Assembly (NCBI GenBank): GCA_002118135.1
Contig: BDIU01000051.1
Coordinates: forward strand, 186,001-250,000
Length of the DNA stretch: 64,000 nucleotides
DNA from: Trebouxia sp. TZW2008
Taxonomy: Eukaryota; Chlorophyta; Trebouxiophyceae; Trebouxiales; Trebouxiaceae
Direction of reading: 5' to 3'
Every line of letters starts with the position of its first letter. Within the stretch, counting starts at the first letter, position 1. Made by a program: the position numbers and the translations under genes. Positions 23,601-36,141 of the stretch are shown one piece after another. The notes under the pieces were generated by a model that was given only the letters and a program-made list of their open reading frames with translations, was not told where the DNA came from and ran no database searches.

Positions 23601-26600
23601 AGCCGGAAAGGTCCTGGAAGGGCTTGGGGTACATCTGGTTGTCCCCAGACGTCTTCCACTTGCCACAGGCATACATCTGTCCACCTATCTGGCTCATGCA
23701 GAAGCTGGCAGTCTGGCTGCATGCTACCTGTAGCAAAGTGTTGCATCAGAGCTAACCAAAAGGTCAGCCGTGCAAACATGTGCATCTGGTTGTCCTCAGA
23801 CGTCTTCCACTTGCCACAGGCATACATCTGCCCGCATATTTGACTCATGCAGAAACTGCCTGTCTGGCTGCATGCTACCTGCACAATAGGGATACATGAG
23901 AGAGTGTAGAGGTAACCATGAGGCTAGCCGCAGGCCCTGTGCATCTGGTTGTCCCTGGACATCTTCCAGTTGCCATGTACACCTGTTGCAACTGGAAGCC
24001 CGCCTATCTGTGACATGCAGAAGCTGATGGGCTGACTGCATGCCACCTGCATAGCATTGCATCACTTGCATTTCAGCCCCAGCCTGACAGTGCAAGAGTT
24101 TGCAATGAAGCTGCAGAATAATTGGTTATGGGCACTGCAGAAAGCCTTTGTTGCGTCTTTGTCAGATCAGGCAGGAGACCATTTCATGATCAATGCTGGT
24201 CTGCGGTCTGAGCAGCACAGTGAATTGAAGGCAGGAGTGAAGACTGCAAGGCGCACCACATCAGGTGTCACGGGATTCCGCTGGTCTTCAGATGGACTAA
24301 ACACTGGCCTTAAGGTTCTGTCATTGCATGTGTAATGTATAGTTCTCCCACCCAAAAACAAGACCAAATCAGTGAAATGAATGCAGAAGTGAAGACAGCC
24401 AGGCGCACCACATCAGGTGCTACAGGATTCCGCTGGTTGAATGTCTCAATGTTGCGGGGCTTGAACTCATCCTGTTGCTTTACATGACCAAGCCTACCAT
24501 AACCTCCGTTTCCTGCACACATATGGCATAGAATTGCTCACAGCTCTGGTCCTCAACACTTCACGTTTCAGGGCAACATTGAGCGGTGCATGCAACTATT
24601 GTGCTGAGATTTGAACAGTTCCAAAGTGCATTTGCACTGGCACAGAATGCCTTGGACACACGTGGTTGAAGGCAATTGACTGCTTCTGCACGCGTCTGCC
24701 AGGGTCGTACAACTTCACTAGAAAGCATGCAAGTGATGACAATGACAGCGTGGGCTGTCTGCCTCTTGTTGACAGGACTGTTCAGTTTGCATCTGGCTGA
24801 TGCTCACAAATATCGGAATGTATGCACAGACCTCATACCTTGCACTGAACTGACTGCACAAGAGCCAATCAGGTGCTGCGATACCATGCAACCGAAAGCC
24901 CTGATGCAGCCTTCCACTCACACAAATCTCGATCTCCGAGAGATCTACATGAAGTCTCACACAAGGCAGGTATCCTTTTTCCTATTCTGTGGCAAATATG
25001 CTCAGATCACAATTTTGGCATTCTGTGCCAAATATGCTCAGATCACAATTTTGGCATGCAGCCCTCACCCCATGAGAAGGCTTGACCCTCCTTGGTAAGG
25101 GCAAATGTGTGATTCTGTCCACACGCCACCTTGGTGACTGTGAAGGATGACAAGGCTTGTATCTGCCTAGGCTGTGGTTGCGGGGCATACATCAGCTTCA
25201 CAGATGCTGCAATGCAAGTGTCCAAATTCAGTCACAATAATCCTTGCTTGCACGAGCCATGCTTGCCTGAGCCATGCAAAGGTGCTGATGCATGACCCAC
25301 AAGAAAGATGCTGCAGTCACAAACAGGGCAATCTGCTGTAGGCAATGACTTTTGCTGCCTCATGCTACGCGGCTTGATATGAGGCTTGCTGGGCTGAAGT
25401 CAGCGTAAGCAATGTTAATCTCTGTCACTTCCATGGTTTGCTTGACAATAAATGTTGGCGTGTTCAGCATGTGACATGTGTCAGTTGCTCGGTGGTCAAA
25501 GATATGCTTATGTGCCCTGGATTTTTGAGGTTTACTGAAGGTTCAACGCTTACAGTCTTTTGCATTGTACTCATGATCTGTGCCATGGCCCAGCTGTCCG
25601 TACTGTGGCAGCCCTGCTGAGAACACTTTGCCTTGACAGAGCCACACAGTGAACTCCACTCCACACGAGACATCATCGCAATCTGAAACTGAGGCTTGCA
25701 CTGGTGACTGGATCAGCTCTGCAAACATACACAAGGTATTGACATAGGCAGGCTGCAACACTACTAGACACACTGTGACGTAGAGCCATGTTGCTGTGCA
25801 CATAATGGCAGCTATTGTGCACTGCTACATGCATGTGTCAAATGCGCAATGCACAGCACCAAAGTCCAAAAGTGGCAGGACATGTGTACTTAGAATGCGC
25901 AGAATATAGTGTAGGCATTGAGCACAAGCTTAAGCATGTGCATGGCGGCACAAACAGTCACGGACGCCCTGACACATGGGAAGACATGCAGTTGAAACAG
26001 TCAACTTCATCAATCTGGCAAATGCCGGTTTCGTTGGCTCAGACAGGCATGTGCCCGTCTTTGAGATTAGTTGCAAAGATGATTTGCAAAAAGATGCAAG
26101 CTGAGTGCCTAGAGCTTAAGCACAGCAAAACACTTGGTAATTGTGAAGGCATTCTACCTTCTGCTTTCTCTTTGCTCTTGATTGACCCAGTCCCGCACTG
26201 GCCATGCAGGTTTGACCCAAATGTGTATGACTCTCCATTGTCAGTCACAACTGCTGAGTGGTGCTTGCCACCAGCTCCTGCAACATCATAACTCAGGGCA
26301 AAACTCTGGGGCTTCGACTCATAGGTTCCCCTGATGTGGCAATGTCTGCAACATACTGTCGACGCCAGGGTAATGCAAATGTCAACATTCATTACAAGTA
26401 GCACTGGTGTGGTCTGTAGCTGAAGCTGTATTGGCTGCTTCTGAGCTGCTACACTGCTAACTGCTGGCCATGAGCGCTGAAAGCAGGCATGGACTGTCAC
26501 TGCATGACTTTGGGGCTGCAGCTGCATGAAGAAGATGGGGTGCGCATGTGTTGTCTCAGTAACATGTTGTCAGCTTGCCGGGTCACCTGCAATGATCTTC

Positions 26601-27322
26601 TTGCCACTGAGGCCTTTCACAATGGCGGGAACATTTCTTTGCAGCAGATCGCCATGCCCAAGCTGACCCCTCTGCAGCAAATGCCAGCTGTTATGCTGCT
26701 ATGCATGGATATGTCCGGCAATGGCAATGAGCACAGGAGGATTCTGCGGTGCAGCATGCATATGACAGCTGACAGTGTAATAATTTCACCTCATTTCTGC
26801 CCCAAGTGTAACATCTTCCTTCGGCATCAGCTATGATGCTATGGCAAGCACCTGACCCGGCGGCCACGAACATGACCTTGACTCCCTGTGTCAAGTGCGC
26901 TGTTTCAATACAGTACCACAAAGCACACTCAAAGCCCAATTCGATGCAGGTGGCTTACCATCAGGCGTTTGAGCCTGACTGGTGCTAGCTGATCTGGGTA
27001 AAGCTGCTTGCGCTCCGCCTCTGCCTGCAATCACGCGAGAGCGCATTGATCAAGTAGACGGCGTACGGTTTAGTTAGGTATGGCTCCTGAATGCGCACAG
27101 GCGTCCAAGCGCGTACCAGCTTTTCCTGATCACTTTGCTTCTTTGCTCCGCCTCGAGCGATCTGCACAAGGTATGCCTTAATAAGGAACGAGTCACCATG
27201 CACCTTGCGTCTGGAGAGAGGTGACATGACGGGGGGTACATGGTCACCTTGGACCAGTCTGTGCCGCCTGCAAACAGGACTTCGCCTCCCGACCATGCAT
27301 CTTGCTTGGTGTCTGATGTCAT
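20678..27322 (-). CDS. RCC1-repeat (beta-propeller) protein with Lys-rich tail, 461-aa model
   Basis: Predicted seven-bladed RCC1 propeller, a protein-binding or guanine-exchange scaffold; the partner is unknown. Thirteen exons join in phase: 27322-27248, 27024-26959, 26885-26790, 26671-26587, 26277-26158, 25682-25554, 25206-25069, 24512-24397, 23727-23531, 22241-22085, 21498-21417, 21121-21074, 20754-20678. Blade motifs include RGQLGHGD, GKHHSAVVTDNGESYTFG, YGQLGHGTDHE, VACGQNHTFALTKEGQAFSWG, NGGYGRLGH, GQAQNGELGFG and VACGIGHTLFLV. The last three exons encode an acidic/proline linker and a GKGKAAAAKGKGK tail ending AKK, which may be nuclear or nucleic-acid binding. An in-frame ATG at 27598 could lengthen the N-terminus by 92 residues. 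I chose 27322 because propeller sequence begins directly after it. Confidence 0.87.
20928..21067. repeat. About 73-bp tandem duplication in RCC1 intron 12
   Basis: AGCCAATCATG, CACAGACAAAGGCCCATTGC and CATCATG recur at 20928-20999 and 21000-21067 with minor changes. The array runs up to the donor of the exon at 21121-21074. Confidence 0.8.
21950..22003 (-). repeat. Donor-side copy of RCC1 exon 10
   Basis: The last 50 or so bases of exon 10 (FLVQPGSKQ region) recur downstream on the minus strand as TTGGTTCAAGCTGGCAGCAAG, then CAGGTGCA. This keeps a GT after the CAG. Confidence 0.75.
22440..22912 (-). repeat. Ladder of four acceptor-side copies of RCC1 exon 10
   Basis: Upstream of exon 10 (22241), the phrase CAGGGGCCAAGCGCAGAATGG recurs in decayed form near 22497, 22676, 22795 and 22912. 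Each copy is a CTGCAG-type acceptor followed by 30-60 bases of exon-like sequence, then unrelated sequence with a shared TTGGGC word. Spacing is about 110-180 bp. Confidence 0.8.
23776..24050 (-). repeat. Two acceptor-side copies of RCC1 exon 9
   Basis: Segments 24050-23935 and 23881-23776 repeat the acceptor and first 110 or so bases of exon 9. The second reads VACSQTGSFCMSQICGQMYACGKWKTS, almost the working exon; the first has drifted further. Both lack the second half of the exon and the donor. Confidence 0.9.
24228..24300 (-). repeat. Donor-side copy of RCC1 exon 8
   Basis: QRNPVTPDVVRLA followed by GTCTTC duplicates the end of exon 8 (QRNPVAPDVVRLA, then GTCTTC) about 170 bp downstream. 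Confidence 0.85.
24970..25056. repeat. 36-bp tandem duplication next to the RCC1 exon 7 donor
   Basis: TCTGTGGCAAATATGCTCAG followed by ATCACAATTTTGGCA occurs twice in a row, ending just before the donor side of the exon at 25206-25069. Confidence 0.9.
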
Positions 27323-27775
27323 GCCGGCCTGCGATCTTGCACAATGCGCTGCCAAGGGCTGCACTCTTGTCGATACTCGACTTGGCGGATCGCTTCTATC
27401 CGCGGCGCTGGCTTTGAATTGTAGCTGCCTTGAAAACAATTCAAAGCAAGCCTTGTGGCATGAGTACCACTGTCTGCCTATCAAATTTGGAGATTCCCAT
27501 CGAATCACTTTTCTGCCCAACCCCTTGCCGATCGGATTTGCCGATCGACGTGGACACAAAAAGCAGAAACGAACGAGCACGCTACTATGGCGATGCAACG
27601 TTCAGCAACTCACTGATGCGCTGCCAAGTCTGCTGCGATCGGCTCGTCATCATAGTTTGCAGAGCTTGATCTGACGAACGCAAGCTAGTCGCCGCTTTGC
27701 CGAGCGCTCCCGCAGCCGGCGAGCACCCGTGCTGATCAAGCATCTAGAGTTGTCTTGCGCTGTGACAGAACGACG
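27323..27775. promoter_or_regulatory. CpG-rich bidirectional promoter (RCC1 / NDUFAF6)
   Basis: The 450 bp between the two divergent start codons is dense in CpG (GGCGGATCGCTTCTATCCGC, CGATCGGATTTGCCGATCGA), unlike both gene bodies. No clear TATA box. It probably acts as a shared CpG-island promoter, although part could be coding if the RCC1 protein starts at 27598. Confidence 0.65.
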
Positions 27776-30700
27776 ATGCAAGGAATCAAATTGCTGCGGC
27801 AGCATTGCATTCGACGCACCGTGGATCTGCAGACCAGGCAGGCCAGCACAAGTCAGCAAGATGTCAAAAATGCGTTTGCCTATTGTGTCCAGCAGGTCAG
27901 GTGCGCTGCAGACATCATAGTAGACACAACCTGTGTTTCCAGCACTCAGCGGCGATGACATACTTGCAGGACCTACGATTACGACAATTACATTTGGCTA
28001 CTGCAGCTCAAGCAGGTATGTTCTAAGTCTGCAGCGACTTGCCATGGGTCAAACAGTTCTGCGGAGGTGGAAGCAGGTAACATGACACTGCAGGAACTAA
28101 GGGCGGCCATCATTGCGCTTCGCTGCTTCAACATAGAGACAGGACTTGTGGGTGAAGGTGTGAAGGAAACAGGGCTGCTTCCAATACGCATGCAGTGGTG
28201 GAAAGATGCAGTCAACAGCATCTACCGAGAGCAGCCTGTAAAGCATCCTGCTATACAGGCTCTGGCTGAGGTATTGCCTGTGAAACCAGACAACCCCTGC
28301 ATCTACTGATATAAGCCCCAACACCTGAGATTTTGGCAGGGCTCACTTGTTTGGCATGTCAGACAAAAGCGAGACCTGACCGCATGGCCTACACAAATTC
28401 CTGCATGCATTGTAGACACGCCCTTTATACATAAGCCTTTACCACATGCATGCACATATGCATGCACTCTTCCACATCAGAGGCCAAGAGCTACTCCTGC
28501 AAGGACCAGCTTTCTGCTGTTTGATGCTTCTGGAGCAGCAACTCCAGGCTGCCTATACTAAGCTCCCTTTCTGATACCTGATGGCAGCTATTTGCCTAGT
28601 CTGTTTCTGTCATGCATACACTCTTCATGTATGCACTCTTCACGCATGCACTCTCTACGCACAAAATCTTTCACATAAGAGGCTTGAAGTCCAGAGGCAG
28701 CTTGACATCAAAAATGTGGCTGCAGGTCCAGGCTCTACATCCCTTGACAAGGTATAGGTTACAGAGGCTCATCACCACCAGAGAAGAAGACTTGGTTGGG
28801 ATGCATCGCATGGGGTCCATAGCAGCCCTGGAAAAGTATGCAGAGGGTACCTCATCACAACTCCTATACCTGCAGGTGAGCGCAAGCATTGAGCATGCCT
28901 TGCAACAAATTGCTACGGTTCTATCCATACGCTTTGACGTCGGCATTGGTTGATGTCTTCAGACACTCTTTTGTCCAAGTTATGGAAAGCATTGAGTATG
29001 CATGATGGCTGCCTTCCAAGCGGCAGACTCAGGCTGTTTCTACTCACAGGTATTTGCGGTATGACATCCATTGGCAAAGATACCGTGTATGATTGGACAG
29101 GTAGATATCCTGTACCGTATAGGGCGCCGTACCTTTGCTGTCCTTTGTCTTGAGCACGCAGGTGCAGCCATCGCCTGCCACATCACTGTGCAGGGCATGC
29201 ATTCATAAACAGTACACTTAGGCATGCCATCAATACTGCCATTGTGTTGCCATGTTTGACAAAGCCTCAACATGGCACGCAGGTTCAGTGGCTGGTCAGC
29301 ATTGCTGGTCATAAGACAAGTCCGCTGTGCCGTTGACAGCGGATCAAAACTGTATGCCTTGGAGAATGCTTTGCTGACAGCAATGACAGCTGTGCGATTT
29401 CAGCAAGCATGGCAATTTCAGTGCAGGATGATGCATGCGCATAGTGCTTGCATGTACATGCACCTAGCTGGATCATAGGATTTCATGAGAACTCATCTCT
29501 ACTGCGTGCAAATGATGGTGACAGTGTTTGCATTTATGTACACTCGGCTGGGACATACAACCTATTAAGAACACATCAGTATAGGGTATGACTGAGAATG
29601 ATGATGACAGGCCTAATTGATGCAGGCAGAGGCCGCAGGGATTAAAGACTCAGAACTGGATCACGCCACTTCGCACCTTGGCAAGGCAGTAGGCATCGCA
29701 CAGTTGTTGAGAGGCACTGTGTACCATGCCCAAAAGCGGAGAGTGTACCTTCCCGCAGATGTCATGGCAAAGGAGGGTGTCACGGAGAGTCAACTCACCC
29801 AAGGAGAGCCGAGCCCCGAGTTGAACAACGTTGTGTATGAGCTTGCATCAACTGCTAAGGTAGCTCACATCATGTTTACGTTGATGATGATCTCAAAGTG
29901 CGCTGACAAGCAAGCTTTGGGAAATGCCATGTGTCACAGAAAGTCAGCTCATGCAAATAGAGCCAGGTCCCAGCTTGAACAATGTTGTGTACGGTACCGC
30001 CCAAAACTCACCACAAATAACTGATTCCTGGGCCCCCCTTGCAACGAAAAACCCCCATGGCGGCCGCTCGCCATGCATGCCTTGCGTCCTTTGCGAAACG
30101 TCAAAATGTCTGCAGCTGGCTTTTTGCTGCAAAATGCTTGAAAAGTGATTGCTCATGTGTCGCTTGCATGCTGCATTTTGCATCACTGATGGCTGGTTCA
30201 TGAAGCGCAGCAGCTCATACAGTGCATGTGCCTGCAAAAAAGCGCATGTATGGCAGTTTTTGCCAAAATAGCTGCTGGCTTTGCATGTCTTGCGAGCGGT
30301 TCAATAATTGCTTGATGGCTGCTCGTTTACATGACGTACACTCGCAGTGGACCCCTCGCGATGCTGAAAACAAAGGCCTGATGACCTTAGGTTGGTATGG
30401 TCTGAGGTTGCATCAACTGCTCAGGTAGCTTGCAGTACTGGAGTCATGTTGCCACATTGACAACTTCCAGATGTTCATCTGGTGCTGGCTGCCTGACTTG
30501 TCATGATTGCGCAAAATGGCATGCTGTATTGCTGTGGTGCAATGTAGACTTGCAGGACTGCTGTAATTGTGAGCCAGACACATCTTGACAAACATCAATC
30601 TGATCATGGCTGCGATGTAGACTGGCAGGACTGCAGAAGATGCAGTGCAGCACTGCTGGGATTGTGATGCAGGCACATCTTGATGAAGCTAGATCTTAGT

Positions 30701-30955
30701 AGTGCTGCAATATACACTTGCAGAACTGCTGGAATTATGATGCAGGCACATCTTGATGAGGCTAGGTCAATGAGAGAGAAAGTTCCCAAGGAAGCCAGAC
30801 CATTGATGCTGCCATCTGTAGCCTGTGGACTGTATCTGGACGCACTGCAGCAGAATGCGTTTGATGTGTTCTCACAAGCAATGCTGAAAGGCGCCTATTC
30901 CCCGCTGTGGCATCAATTGCAAGTGAAGAGGCATCACATGTTGGGAACTTATTAG
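27776..30955 (+). CDS. NDUFAF6: NDUFAF6-like complex I assembly factor, complete 313-aa model
   Basis: Squalene/phytoene-synthase-fold protein needed to assemble mitochondrial complex I. Six exons join in phase: 27776-27900, 27970-28015, 28094-28270, 28726-28875, 29626-29859, 30746-30955. The N-terminus is Arg-rich (MQGIKLLRQHCIRR), fitting a mitochondrial presequence. Family motifs follow: FAYCVQQVR, YDYDNYIWLL, ELRAAIIALRCFNIETGLV, RMQWWKDAVNSIY, YAEGTSSQLLYL, HATSHLGKAVGIAQLLRGTV, and RRVYLPADVMAKEGV. The set matches NDUFAF6 rather than a carotenoid phytoene synthase, whose two DxxxD motifs I do not see. It shares a CpG-rich promoter with the RCC1 gene and converges on the GT31 gene 200 bp away. 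Confidence 0.92.
29926..29992 (+). repeat. Donor-side copy of NDUFAF6 exon 5
   Basis: GTGTCACAGAAAGTCAGCTC to the AACAATGTTGTGTACG end repeats 29775-29838 of exon 5 with scattered changes, and is followed by GGTACC, keeping a GT. Confidence 0.85.
30565..30705 (+). repeat. Two acceptor-side copies of NDUFAF6 exon 6
   Basis: Upstream of exon 6 (30746) the sequence AATTRTGATGCAGGCACATC, then TTGATGA-GCTAG, appears in decayed form at about 30565-30600 and almost intact at 30660-30695. Spacing is about 80-95 bp. The nearer copy still has a perfect CAG acceptor and reads AHLDEAR before a stop. Confidence 0.9.
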
Positions 30956-31155
30956 AGGCCCTAGCAACTGAAATGGAAACTAAACAAATTGATGAACTGT
31001 TGCAGTTGTCGCCAAGTTGTTGGAGTTTGTCATATCATTTACTACTTGAACTAATTTATACTAGTAATTCCTGCGCTCAGACACAACTATCAGGTTTTGG
31101 CAACCCTAGGTCTGGTCAGCGATGCTTGACCATGACGTCAACGCTGCAACCTGAA

Positions 31156-33508
31156 CTATTGATCAAAACGAAATATGGGTGGCAACAAGGGTACTGAACC
31201 GTCTTTCAGAGCTGCAGAACGGCAGTCAGGTTGTGCATGTAGATGTACCAAGTCCTGGACTGGATTACACAGTCCCGAGCATTGGGGAATGTTGTATACA
31301 GCCAGACTGGAAGGCGTGCACCAAGGATCACACAATCGTCTGTCATCAAAGTGGTGCATGTTGAAGGCCAGCATCCAACTGCCCAGAGTAACATCTGCAA
31401 CAATAACCTGGTAAGTCCTCAAGCGCTAAAGGTACCTGTATGGAGTGATCATGTCGCAGATATGCACAACAAACCAATTGGCAAGCTCTGAACATCTATA
31501 CACACGATGATTGTGATGATTTCCACATGATGCTGGAATTGCAATCAGCTGAGTCGTAGGATCCCACCAGAGCGCATGTCAATGATGATGACAAAGATAT
31601 ACAGAAGATAGTGCAACCTTCTGCATGAATGGGCTTGCATGGCAGATGTAGCACATCGTCTGGTTGCATGGCACTTTTCTTTTACCATGACAGCAGCAGG
31701 TACAAGCCAAAGTTGCGCTATTTGAGCAAAAGCTGGATGCTGGATTGCAGATGACAGAGCTTGATGAAACGCTGGCACGTCGGTCAGTTGCATTCTGTCC
31801 ACTCTCCAAAACGGCTTACGATGAACAAAAACAAACAAAACAAATGTCACAAGCAAATGGCAACATGCAGCAAACTATCTGCAAACTCATGATGTGCAGC
31901 CTTACCCTCATTGGCAAAGTAGCGCATTGAGTTGGCTGGCAGCTGTGCAATGGTTAAAGCTGCTTTGCCAGACAGCACATATATGCTGCCCCAAGCATGC
32001 GTGAAATACTCTTTGCCACCCAGAACAGCATGTTGGGGCTCATACCATCTCCACTCTGGCGATGTCATGATGCGTCCTGTCTTCATGCACCCAACATAGT
32101 CTGCAAGTGCAGGACTGTTGGAAATGTGCTTGTGCACCGGGGAGCATCCGAAAAAGCTTGTCAAACATTTCAATGTCACCAGTCCTCATGTTGGGACTCA
32201 TGAAGATGGGCATGCTTGGCAGCATGCAACACCATCTTGCAACGATCAGGCCACACAAATTGTGTAGAGATCATGTTATGCCTTTGTGAACGGGCCTGCT
32301 TGGCAGTATACAACACCTTATTTGCGTCAGTGCAAACCACATGAGTGTCTATGCAACACTGGGCAGTGCTTTGCCAGCAGTCTCAATCATTGGCTAGTGT
32401 ATTGTCATCACTTATTGTGATGAGACAATTGTTACTTTGTAGCAAGGGAGTTGGATGTGTGTGGCATAAATTCTGTCTTGTTACATTGGCTTGCATTACT
32501 TGTCACACACCTGAGCCAAAAGTCGTCCACTGCTTGACAGCGTATGGAAGGCGGTCTGGACGTAGATACACGTCGTCATCAACTTTGACTATATACTGTG
32601 GGTCATACAAGGATGTGACCAGCTTGAGGAATGCAACAGTCTTGTTGGTGAGGCTGTTGTATTGCTCCTGCATTGAACAAGGATAACGACAACGATGACC
32701 TTTCCATTTTCTGGCACATGTGCTAGGTATCTGTGACACAAGTCTTGCCTCTGCAGGCCAGCTTGTTATGGCATCACAATAAGAACATATGCTGCTTGAC
32801 ATCGAAACTTGGGACAATGCATTGAATGCCAGGTCACTGACACTGCAGAAGCCCTGGGTTATAGCAGCATCATAGCAACATCAGCAGCATTACGCATGTG
32901 AGGTGCTGCTAAGGGTACCTGCAGGTCAAGGCGTAGAAATCCTCCATGCTTGCTGCTTTCTTGCATCAGTTCTGCCTCCTGAGCATCATTCTGGGTCTGG
33001 CCAATGATGAAACGCATCACCATATTTGTTTCTGTCTCTAGCCTGCAAGCAGCAATGCACAAGTGGTTATGCTGCCCTGTTTCATTGCAACCAAGCATTA
33101 TGCATGCTTGTTTGACATTGTTAGGCAGGTTGACCTTTCTAAGCTTTCTTGACTGTCTGGAAACCATGTGTCACGAAGCGCTGCTCTCCTTGCTTGATAG
33201 TTGTATTTGGCTTCTGTGCTTGTGGTGAAACCCGTCTGAAAGGAGCGTGAGGACGTCAAGCTTTCGCGGTAACCCTATCAAGTCCAATCTGCAGCTAGCA
33301 ACCGCACCTGCACGCCAATGAATGCTACCAGGTGCCGCTTGGCGGAAGCTTTTGTATTCTGCCCCGATGAACTGCTGAGGCCGTTTCTGATGTCTGCGGA
33401 GCTGCTGTCGGCGACAACTCGGGTAAGATCGGTGCTCACGAGGCTGATCAACAGCAACAGAATGCCGGTGCCGAATATGAGGGCCGCAACAGTTAGGGCT
33501 CGTGACAT
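31156..33508 (-). CDS. GT31 beta-1,3-galactosyltransferase (plant type), complete 338-aa model
   Basis: Golgi type II membrane enzyme that adds beta-1,3-galactose to a glycan, possibly hydroxyproline-rich glycoproteins as in plant HPGTs. Six exons join in phase: 33508-33308, 33235-33135, 33042-32919, 32667-32511, 32100-31906, 31394-31156. A signal anchor occupies residues 5-25 (VAALIFGTGILLLLISL). Then come RRAALRDTWFP, RFIIGQTQ and the metal-binding DxD element VDDDVYLRPD (Asp172-174). The YVGCMKTGRIM, WYEPQHAVLG, YFTHAWGSIYVLS and FANEDVTLGSW motifs are typical of the plant family, and HHFDDRRLC is near the end. The acceptor sugar cannot be told from sequence. Confidence 0.92.
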
Positions 33509-33700
33509 ATAAGTGATCGAGGTTGACTGCGCAAGATATCGCAGCGGCTCAGCATTGCCACGGTCAGCTTTCCGCGAAGATCACAGGCACAACCGGCTGA
33601 GAGCGAATTTATGGGGGAATTCTAACGAGGCAATCCACATGGCGATGCCCTTTTGACTCGATGCTTTTGAGGGCAAAGTTTGGTTGAGACTCAATGGCCA
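33509..33700 (-). promoter_or_regulatory. Promoter region of the GT31 gene
   Basis: CpG-enriched sequence (GATATCGCAGCGGCTCAGC, GGTCAGCTTTCCGCGAAG) lies directly upstream of the GT31 ATG. CpG density also falls away within 200-300 bp in the other direction. No individual factor sites can be named. Confidence 0.45.
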
Positions 33701-34653
33701 CTTGGGCTTGAGAGCAATTTCTAAAACGTTGGCAAAGATTGGCTCGCGAAGGCTTGCCTTGTTGAAGCGGACAAGATGAGTTACTGGAATTCATTGCGCA
33801 GAACGTCAATCATCCTATATCATAATGTGTATCATGTCGGCTGCAGTGTGATGGCGGCATGACTCAAAAAAGCAACCGAAACTATTGGTTACATGTCTGC
33901 ATAGCATGCTGCAGCCTGACCCCTTGAAGTCAGCTTGTGCGGTGAAAATGCAAGTGCCAATGTGAAGTTTGAAAGACAGCAGGCGTTGAGTTAGGCTGCA
34001 AGCCTGACTGTAATACAATATTTCTAGAAAGCGCACGGTCTGGTGATTTTCTGAGTATCAAAGCATCACAAACATGTCAAAGAGAGCGAAGTGGTAGAAT
34101 TCGAATATACGCTCTACAGCTATGGAGCAGCTAAAGCAGCAGTGCAACTGCCTTTTCTATGGATTTGTACTTTGGGAATTTTTGTGATGTGAGGCTCATA
34201 AAATCTTAGGGCGTATATGCTGACACACATTGCTCTCGCTCTCAATTTGCAAGGGCGCCTGCGCGTACGCGGCTAGGCGCTTGCATCATTAACAACTCAG
34301 TGCTGTTCTTCCCTGACTGCAGTGCCCAGTACTCCAGAACGTTCAGCAGACAGAGCTTGTATGCAGATTGCACAGCTGCTTTCAAACTTCTGGTGTTCAA
34401 ACACTGAAACTGAACCTTGCATGGAGATGTATCTAGGCTCACCATGCCATTGCAGCATTGCATGTGCTGCATACATGAGCAGATTGCACGACTTTGCTAT
34501 ATATAGCTGTCAATTGCTCTGTTGACGGATGGCTGCAGCTCTACAACAATCTCCTATGCTGTCGCCTTGATGATTAACAATGCAAGCGTTGGGACAGCTC
34601 GAGGGCTTTTTGACTTGGCACCTTCATTAAGCTCAGGGACTCAATTGCTCAAG
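33701..34653. other. Intergenic, no gene recognised
   Basis: Lies between the GT31 promoter and the 3' end of the U-box gene. A short CpG-dense patch at about 34250-34280 (GGGCGCCTGCGCGTACGCGG) stands out and could be a small promoter, but no transcript-like frame follows on either strand. Confidence 0.35.
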
Positions 34654-35830
34654 CTACATCTCGAGGGCTGATCTTATGGTGATGTTGGGGATGAGTCTGC
34701 CATGAGTCAGCTGGTGGCGGCGGGCCCTGGTGATGGGTGAGATCTGTGAATGCTGCAGCCAGTTTTGCATTGCTTGCCTCTCATAGGTGTGCCCATCAGC
34801 TGCTACCACTGGGTCCTGGCATCGAGCCTGCAGGGCCGAAGAATGTGGTATCAAAAAAGTCTGTGTCTCCAAAGGTTCTACCTGTGTTGAACATGATGAT
34901 TTTGCCTGCTTGAACCAAAGGTGAGAATGATACTGCATCACAAAACCAGGATGCTCAACAAGCATCAGGCGCCAGCAGAGCCTTTGAAACAGCTTTACTG
35001 ATGCATTCATAAGATTGCTGGCAGCAGCAGCTCAGCTCAGAACCATCTCATTGCAGACAGCTTCAAATTAACTCAGCTCAATTGGCTGAAACATGAAATT
35101 CTTTGTGCATTTTGTCACGGGATCAATGAACTACTGGTGAAATGCACCAAAATAACTGGATAACAAGAAACACTTGCGTGCAGCCATCTTTCATGCGCCC
35201 AGAATTCACAGGCAACCCACTCCTTTTTTGTAAGTTGCGCTTGAAAAGTTGAATGGCATAGTCACCTTGGTCAAGGGACACAAGAACAGATCGCTGGTGT
35301 CAGCAACAACTGGGTTGCTGGGCGTGTTCAGGTCTGTTGGCATGGCATTCTGATGCGCTGAGAGTCCTGCTTGATCAGGCTGTATCACTAGCATGTCTGA
35401 CAGCTGTTGAGTGACACCGTGCAGCAAGCTGATCATGAGTGGTCTATCTGTTTCTGCTCTGCATGCTGCATCTCCTGGGATCTCCTTGCAGCATGAGCAT
35501 CATGCAGGTGTAATGACTGCTGCTCAAGATGTGCCATCTGGGCAACTGCTGCACTGGTCTACTGTGGCAAGTTGCATGCCTGCAGTCACCATCTGCAATG
35601 GTCAAAAATAGGCGGTGCATGATGTTTTTCGAAAAGGTCTTGGCTGCCCTTGCCCTGGCCTCCTGCTGAGCCAGGTCTTGCAGTGCAGCCAGCAGCTGCT
35701 CGTACGCTTGGTCTACCGTTACAGACTGTATCCCTGCAGTCAGGACTTGCATTCCACTTTTCCTATGTGAGCAACTTCTCACAGGTCTACGCCTGTTGGG
35801 GCCTTCGTTTATTTGCACTTCAGACTGCAA
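34654..35830 (-). CDS. U-box domain protein (probable E3 ubiquitin ligase), 5' part uncertain
   Basis: Transfers ubiquitin from an E2 enzyme via a C-terminal U-box. The last two exons are firm: one ends at 35266 with DLFLCPLTK and the final one is 34827-34654. Together they give the U-box (LFLCPLTK, then CQDPVVAADGHTYERQAMQNWL and ISPITRARRHQLTHGRLIPN). Upstream, minus-strand segments at about 35830-35600 (VDQAYEQLLAALQDLAQQEARARAA) and 35570-35440 (MAHLEQQSLHLHDAHAARR) look like coiled coil. This suits the coiled-coil plus U-box plan of plant PUB proteins, but I could not join them in phase. The ATG at 35830 is a guess. Confidence 0.7.
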
Positions 35831-36141
35831 CTTATGTGTATGTGCACTGAATCAGGAATTGACAAGGCTGAGCGTACCAGCCCCTCCAATGCGGGCTGAA
35901 ACTTGTGTAGTGAGGCAGGCACAACACAAATTGAAGGCTGTTACTAACAACATAGACAGAGACAGCTGGCGAAACAGCTGGACAGTGAGGACATGCCAGG
36001 TGGTGTATGACTTGCAGCATGTTGTGACTAGAAGCCAGCTTCACATTCGGTTCACTGTGCTTGCATATGGACAGCACTGCCACTTGACAGGCTGTCACTG
36101 GCAAAACACTGCAGCATTTTGCTGGTTTCAATATGCTCTGA

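Noticed and set aside
28040..28930. Carotenoid phytoene synthase
   Set aside because: The fold family matches, but the two DxxxD motifs are not visible and the exon-by-exon motifs follow NDUFAF6.
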